From JAVBQG01 sp031549185 (GTDB lineage Bacteria > Synergistota > Synergistia > Synergistales > Synergistaceae): a stretch of DNA of 64,000 bases. The stretch covers positions 21,040-85,039 of the forward strand of contig JAVBQG010000046.1 in the NCBI GenBank assembly GCA_031549185.1, written 5' to 3'. The position numbers were made by a program, and so were the translations under genes. The notes under the pieces were generated by a model that was not told the DNA's origin, searched no databases, and saw nothing but the letters and a program-made list of their open reading frames with translations. Positions 59,631 to 64,000 of the stretch are shown one piece after another (the first letter of the stretch is position 1; each line of letters opens with the position of its first letter).

Positions 59631-61607
59631 ATTGCTCCGCTTGATCTGTCCCAGGATGTCCCGCAATTCGGCAATCGTCTCTCCCCTTATCGGTCGATCC
59701 CTGAAATAGTCGTCCTCGAACGCCTGGACAAATCGCCAGGCGAGCGCGCGCAACTCTCCCCCGCCGGCAGCGGGGATCGAACGAACGAACTCTTCCAATC
59801 CTTCGCTCGGGTGTTTGACATATCCCCGCCGCTTCATCGCGGATAGGAATTTTTTCAGCAGGGCTTTTTCCGGACTTTGACGCGAAGTCCTGTACAGGAG
59901 AAAACAAAGCGCGGAACCGCTTGCGGCGAGTACGATTGCGACGATCGGGCAGAGCGCGGAGCGGAGCGCGCTTTTGAGCCGCTCGACCGCGGGCGCGAAC
60001 GACTCGCCGGGGTTCATGAGGAAGGCCTGGAGCCTTTCGAGCGCTTCGAGCTGCATCTCGCCGCTGTATTCGACCACCAACTGCGAGACGCGATAGTTCA
60101 AGATGTCCAGATACATGCCGAATGTGCCTGGCGCCCTTTTCTCGAGGCCCTCTTCGATCGAGTCGTTCGCTGGAGTGGGGTCGTAGCGCCGCCACACCTG
60201 TTCCTCCGAGTCCCATAGTTCTACCCACGCATGGGCGTTCCGTTGCATGACGATATAATACCCGCCGCCGTCGTTGTAATACCCGCCTCTGTATCCGGCG
60301 ATCAAGCGCGACGGAATGCCTGCCATGCGGCATAGAACAGCCATGGACGAGGCGAAGTACTCGCAGTTGCCCCGTTTGTAGGTGAAAAGAAAATCTTCGA
60401 GCGCGTTCGGGGAAGTCGGCAGGTTTTCGAGCGTGTAGGTGAAGGCCGGCGGAGCCAGGTACGACTGGATCGCGCGGATTTTTCCCTTTTCGTCCAAACC
60501 GTCCGTGAGCTGGCGGGCGAGGTCCCGGATGCGCGGGCTGAAGTTCTCCGGCAGCCGCAGGTAGAAGTCCTTCCGGAAGTCGGGGTTGAACGGTTTCATG
60601 ACGGGCGTGAGCGCGGAAACGACATTGTAGGAGAGCTGTTTGGCAGGGCGGGAGCCGAGCCTCATGTAGATGCCCTCCCCGATATGGGCCGCACCCTCGC
60701 CGTTTACGACGACCGGTTTGTCGAGGGCGAAGAGCACGCGGAATTGCCCCTGCTCGAGAAAGATATGCTGTTGCACGCGCTCGCCCGTGACGCCGAACGT
60801 GCGCTCTGCCGGGCTTCTGTACTGCCTGGCAAGCCATTCGTTGCCCTCGAACGCATTGAGGACGAGCCCCCGCCAGTACAGGTCGCTCCCTGCAATTTGC
60901 GGCATTTCCGCCCGCAGGGCAATCTCGTTGCTCTCCTGAATACGCCCGATCGTGCCGTGCGTGATGCGGTCGGAGAAGCCGGCGGTCGCCGATCCAAGCC
61001 CCTGATACTGCGCCCGGGCCAACGCGACGCGCGCGCGCGGCGCGGTAAAGAAGAGAACCAGGCAGACCGGGAGCATCATCAGCCATATCACGAGCGCTCT
61101 CGTGAGGAGTTGCCGGATTCCATCGCGTGTGAATTTTAAGCCGGCGGAGCGGGCGAAGAGAGTGCAGAGAAGAAGCCCCAGCCCGAGGAAGTAGCTCATG
61201 GCGACGTAATAGAAGACGAACTCGGCGCGCAGCGAGAGGACGGCCGCGCTGACGATCGCGATCACGGCAAGGATGATGATCTGCACGTGGTCGCGCGCGC
61301 CTTTGTCCTCCAGCAGCTTGACCGCCAGCATCAGCAGGACGGCTCCCATGAAGGTCTCCACGACGGAGTCGATGCGCGCGGTCGCCACCGCCGTGCCGAA
61401 GGCAGCCAGCGAAATGACGTTGATGAAGACGCGCGACGGATGTTTCCATTTGAATGTGTCGATAAAAACGGAGAAGGCGAGCGCCACGAGAAAACCGAGC
61501 GAGTATGCCGGCCTCACGAGATTTCTGCACGCGAGGAAGGCGGTCAGCGCGCAGGCGAACGAGTTGAAACCGAGAAATTTTTTCAACGGCACGGATAGCT
61601 TACTCAT
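59622..61607 (-). CDS. Membrane transglutaminase-like protein (DUF3488/TgpA type)
   Basis: A 661-residue protein with about six N-terminal helices (10-190), a periplasmic transglutaminase domain (about 340-490) and a further C-terminal helix plus a cytoplasmic domain (DUF4129-like, 580-661). The triad is Cys415 (RGNCEYFAS), His459 (NAHAWVE) and Asp476 (RRYDPTP). It likely crosslinks or hydrolyses protein amides at the envelope. Last in a MoxR-DUF58-TgpA operon, with an 8-base overlap to the DUF58 gene. Confidence 0.88.
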   Translation of the reverse strand: MSKLSVPLKKFLGFNSFACALTAFLACRNLVRPAYSLGFLVALAFSVFIDTFKWKHPSRVFINVISLAAFGTAVATARIDSVVETFMGAVLLMLAVKLLEDKGARDHVQIIILAVIAIVSAAVLSLRAEFVFYYVAMSYFLGLGLLLCTLFARSAGLKFTRDGIRQLLTRALVIWLMMLPVCLVLFFTAPRARVALARAQYQGLGSATAGFSDRITHGTIGRIQESNEIALRAEMPQIAGSDLYWRGLVLNAFEGNEWLARQYRSPAERTFGVTGERVQQHIFLEQGQFRVLFALDKPVVVNGEGAAHIGEGIYMRLGSRPAKQLSYNVVSALTPVMKPFNPDFRKDFYLRLPENFSPRIRDLARQLTDGLDEKGKIRAIQSYLAPPAFTYTLENLPTSPNALEDFLFTYKRGNCEYFASSMAVLCRMAGIPSRLIAGYRGGYYNDGGGYYIVMQRNAHAWVELWDSEEQVWRRYDPTPANDSIEEGLEKRAPGTFGMYLDILNYRVSQLVVEYSGEMQLEALERLQAFLMNPGESFAPAVERLKSALRSALCPIVAIVLAASGSALCFLLYRTSRQSPEKALLKKFLSAMKRRGYVKHPSEGLEEFVRSIPAAGGGELRALAWRFVQAFEDDYFRDRPIRGETIAELRDILGQIKRSNLR

Positions 61608-62478
61608 AGAACGCGAGCCTCTCCAGCATGATCAACTTGTCCTTTTTAGCCGCGGAGATGGGGAAGAACGCCTCCCCGCCCTGCATTCCCACAGGTTCGC
61701 CAGAGAGAATGGACTCCCTGATCGCGTGAGCTGCGAGCGACAACGCGCGCTCTTTGCCGCCCAACAGAAGTCTTTCGAGATCGATGACCTTCCCTCCCCC
61801 GCTGCCGGAGTCATCGTAGATCCTCGTGCTGAGTTTCCCCGTGCGGGCGCTGGTCTTCCAGTGAATCTGCCTCATGTTGTCGCCTTCGACGTAAGGGCGG
61901 ACGCCGATCGTGTCCTCCTCGGCCTGCAGGCGCGAGGACTTGCCGTTGAGCCGCTCGTCGTCCGTCCGCAGGTAAAGTTGCTCCCCCGCCGGTTTCAGCG
62001 GCGTCGGAAAGGCAGTCACTGACAGATCGCCCTCGATGGGCCAGTAGCGCGTGAAAAGGTTGAACGGATATACGGAGTAGAGAAGGACTTCCTCGATTCG
62101 ATGCCCGCCGCGAGAGGAAAAGGAGAAGGCGACCGATTGGCGGCTGGTCTCCCCTGGGTTGACCACCGGGAACATCAACGGCTTGCCGTCGACTTTGACT
62201 TCGATCAGATAGATGGGCACACGCCGGTTGGGATTGCGAACCTCGACGAAGAGAAGAAAGGGAATATCGGCGTATATCTCGTCCGGGAACTCGAAGGAGA
62301 CCTCGGCGACGCGGATATTCCTGCGCCCGGCGACTCCGGAAGCCAGCATGAACCCGAGCATCGCGGCGGTCGCGAGATAATGGAAGTTGTTGCCGCTGTT
62401 GATCGACAGGACGCCGAGGACGATCGATACGCCGATGTATACGATTCCCGAGCGGTGTACGCGTATAACCGGTTTCAT
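61600..62478 (-). CDS. DUF58-domain protein
   Basis: 292 residues with two N-terminal hydrophobic segments (10-50) and a C-terminal DUF58 domain; the IRPYVEGDNMRQIHWKTSARTGKL-like stretch (here VRPYVEGDNMRQIHWKTSARTGKL) near residues 195-220 is diagnostic. The function is unknown, but DUF58 proteins pair with MoxR ATPases and transglutaminases. It lies 7 bases downstream of the MoxR gene. Confidence 0.88.
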   Translation of the reverse strand: MKPVIRVHRSGIVYIGVSIVLGVLSINSGNNFHYLATAAMLGFMLASGVAGRRNIRVAEVSFEFPDEIYADIPFLLFVEVRNPNRRVPIYLIEVKVDGKPLMFPVVNPGETSRQSVAFSFSSRGGHRIEEVLLYSVYPFNLFTRYWPIEGDLSVTAFPTPLKPAGEQLYLRTDDERLNGKSSRLQAEEDTIGVRPYVEGDNMRQIHWKTSARTGKLSTRIYDDSGSGGGKVIDLERLLLGGKERALSLAAHAIRESILSGEPVGMQGGEAFFPISAAKKDKLIMLERLAFYE

Positions 62479-62485
62479 GCGAGAA

Positions 62486-63421
62486 TTAGAGCGCGGGCGT
62501 CTCTCGCAGGATCGTGTTCAGTATCTCAGCCGCCCCGGTCTGCGAGGCGCTGTGCAACTGCAGGCGATGCGCAAGGACGTCCGGCGCGAAAACTTTGACG
62601 TCTTCCGGTATTACGAACTCCCGATCCTGCATCCAGGCCACGGTCTTTGCGCACTGGAGGAGGATCATCGCCCCGCGTGTCGATATGCCCGCCGCGATGA
62701 GAGAGTGCTTCCGGCTCTTCTCCACGATGTTCAAGATGTAATTCAGGATTTTATCGGAGACCGTGATGCCGCTTTCGATCTCGCGCTGCGCCATGACGAC
62801 TTTTTCCGCCGAGAAAAAGGGTTTCAGTTCGCCGATCTCCTGCCGTTGCTTGCCGAATCGCAGTATCTCCCCCTCGGACGCCCTGTCCGGATAGCCGATC
62901 GAGACCTTCATCATGAAGCGGTCCATTTGCGACTCCGGAAGGGGGAAGGTACCGAAGTGCTCGATCGGGTTCTGCGTGGCGATCACCAGAAACGGCCTCG
63001 CGAGCTCGTACGTTTTGCCGTCGATCGTGACCTGCTCCTCGCCCATCGCCTCCAGTAGGGCGCTCTGCGTCTTGGGCGTGGCCCTGTTGATCTCGTCCAC
63101 CAGCAGGAGGTTGTTGAAGATGGGACCGGGGCGAAAGTCGAACTCTCCCGAGTCGGCGCGGAAGATGTTGAGCCCTGTCACATCCGTGGGCAACAGGTCG
63201 TTCGTACACTGGATGCGGCCGAAGCTGAGTCCGAGGGCGCGGGCGACCGCGATCGCCATGGTCGTCTTGCCAAGGCCGGGCAGGTCCTCCAAAAGGAGGT
63301 GTCCGCCCGAGAAGATGCCGGCCAGGATTTTGATCAGCGCGTCGTCCTTGCCGTGCAGATAAGGTTTCAGGTATTGAAGCACTTGCAGTACTTGGGGGTT
63401 CTTTACGGAGAATAAAGCCAT
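62486..63421 (-). CDS. MoxR-family AAA ATPase
   Basis: A 311-residue AAA+ chaperone. Walker A LEDLPGLGKTTMA is near residues 44-56, Walker B LLLVDEINRATPKTQSALLEAMGE near 107-130, and QNPIEHFGTFPLPESQMDRFMM is the MoxR signature. It probably helps mature partner proteins encoded by the two following genes. The ATG has a poor Shine-Dalgarno; the frame runs 21 codons upstream without a better one. First gene of the operon. Confidence 0.93.
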   Translation of the reverse strand: MALFSVKNPQVLQVLQYLKPYLHGKDDALIKILAGIFSGGHLLLEDLPGLGKTTMAIAVARALGLSFGRIQCTNDLLPTDVTGLNIFRADSGEFDFRPGPIFNNLLLVDEINRATPKTQSALLEAMGEEQVTIDGKTYELARPFLVIATQNPIEHFGTFPLPESQMDRFMMKVSIGYPDRASEGEILRFGKQRQEIGELKPFFSAEKVVMAQREIESGITVSDKILNYILNIVEKSRKHSLIAAGISTRGAMILLQCAKTVAWMQDREFVIPEDVKVFAPDVLAHRLQLHSASQTGAAEILNTILRETPAL

Positions 63422-63487
63422 ATGCCGATCAGCCCGCCTTTTGTTTTTTCGTTGCTTACGTATCACGAGGTATATTAACCCCAATAG

Positions 63488-63529
63488 CGAAAACCGTACA
63501 GGCCGGAAACGGCGACTGTACGGTTTTCG
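63488..63529. terminator. Long perfect stem-loop, probable terminator
   Basis: CGAAAACCGTACAG and CTGTACGGTTTTCG form 14 perfect pairs around a 14-base loop. It sits between the Synerg-CTERM gene and the MoxR operon. The T-run lies inside the distal arm, so termination could work in either direction. Confidence 0.65.
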
Positions 63530-63783
63530 TTGAAAATACGGAGGAACGCGTCACCCCGCCGTTTATCGCTCTTGCCGGCCCTGCAGGTCGTAGAAGCAGC
63601 TCACGCTTCGTTCGGCGCGATTCGATCCGGGGTATCGCGTGTATTTCGCACAAGAGAGAATGTGTGCGTATTTGCTTCTCACGGGAGGAAACAAGGGCGA
63701 ACAGGAACGAGGGGCCCGCAATACAAGACCCCTCGTCGCCGTGTCTATATGCCTTGCGTCCGCCTCGGTTTGTGCGGTCTACT
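63530..63783. other. Intergenic region, no supported gene
   Basis: About 250 bases between the stem-loop and the Synerg-CTERM gene. It holds an 8-base inverted repeat ACGAGGGG/CCCCTCGT near 63703-63737 (no U-tract) and no open frame with a convincing start. Confidence 0.5.
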
Positions 63784-64000
63784 TTACTTCCTCCGTCTGT
63801 CTATCGCAACGGCACCCGCCAGCGCGACCGCAGCCAGCCCCGCCCCGGACAAAAGGCCTGCGTCGCAGCCGCTCGAACTCCCGCCGCCGCTAGGCGTCGG
63901 CTCCGGGCTCGGGTAGCCGGGCATGTCGGCGAGTTTCAAGCCACCGTTTGCGAACGTCTGCGCGTACAGGCCGTTGTCGCCCTTCAGCGTGTACTCGATC
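63784..64000 (-). CDS. Synerg-CTERM sorting-domain protein (partial, C-terminal end)
   Basis: The last 72 residues of a surface protein entering from the right edge. They read IEYTLKGDNGLYAQTF, then a Pro/Ser linker (YPSPEPTPSGGGSSSG), the motif GCDAG, a hydrophobic helix (LLSGAGLAAVALAGAVA) and a RRRK tail. This matches the Synerg-CTERM cell-surface sorting signal that is largely confined to Synergistota. The upstream domain is not visible. TAA at 63786-63784. Confidence 0.85.
   Translation of the reverse strand, partial: IEYTLKGDNGLYAQTFANGGLKLADMPGYPSPEPTPSGGGSSSGCDAGLLSGAGLAAVALAGAVAIDRRRK

Noticed and set aside
1..64000. CRISPR array, transposon or prophage
   Set aside because: No regular direct repeats, transposase, integrase or phage structural motifs were seen.

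Overview
The window is about 58% GC, densely packed and mostly minus-strand. It looks like a bacterium of the phylum Synergistota (Synergistaceae-like, anaerobic, amino-acid fermenting). The strongest taxonomic sign is the last gene on the right edge, which ends in a Synerg-CTERM-type tail (Ser-rich linker, GCDAG motif, hydrophobic helix, Arg/Lys tail). A LIV-type amino-acid importer, indolepyruvate:ferredoxin oxidoreductase, a butyryl/acetyl-type phosphotransacylase and CstA agree with a peptide or amino-acid fermenter. The genus cannot be fixed from the sequence. No rRNA, CRISPR array, insertion sequence or phage module was found.

Region 1 (1-5344): livKHMGF branched-chain amino-acid ABC importer with a near-consensus promoter, then a divergent zinc-ribbon/DUF4145 gene and a strong bidirectional terminator. 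Region 2 (5420-19406): an accessory catabolic locus. It holds an NCS2 nucleobase permease, a three-subunit molybdenum hydroxylase of the xanthine dehydrogenase family, a metal-dependent cyclase/amidohydrolase, a DUF1116 protein (YlbE/AllG), a 59-residue FdrA-domain protein, FdrA (AllF), a class III CoA-transferase and a nitrilase-fold amidase. A divergent PucR-type activator lies next to it, followed by a secreted unknown. I read this locus as a possible purine/oxalurate-to-oxalyl-CoA route, which is inference.

Region 3 (19444-27598): galactose import (mglBAC) and galactose metabolism (NTP-transferase, galE, galK, galM). No galT is visible; the nucleotidyltransferase may take its place. Region 4 (27617-34205): a sulfonate/nitrate-type ABC pair without its binding protein, then rlmN, glyA, a TRIC-like channel and ftsH. 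Region 5 (34361-40570): an exported ankyrin protein, an HlyD/ABC-2 exporter and corA. corA is preceded by a promoter, a 22-codon leader ORF whose ribosome-binding site can be sequestered, and an intrinsic terminator. This looks like an MgtL-type attenuator.

Region 6 (40648-47868): iorBA, a phosphotransacylase, a DUF815 ATPase, an FCD-domain regulator, and a divergent, decayed thiamine-diphosphate enzyme gene that still has a good promoter and a perfect palindromic operator. Region 7 (47886-52627): the ctsR-mcsA-mcsB-clpC stress operon under a textbook CtsR box. Its McsB has lost the residues needed for arginine kinase activity. Region 8 (52648-64000): plsY, cstA, a redox group (superoxide-reductase-like secreted protein, peroxiredoxin, metal-binding domain), a prepilin, a thioesterase, tRNA-Ser(UGA), a MATE exporter, a MoxR-DUF58-transglutaminase operon and the Synerg-CTERM protein.

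Many starts here are GTG or TTG. Where possible I chose starts by Shine-Dalgarno position rather than by the longest frame.
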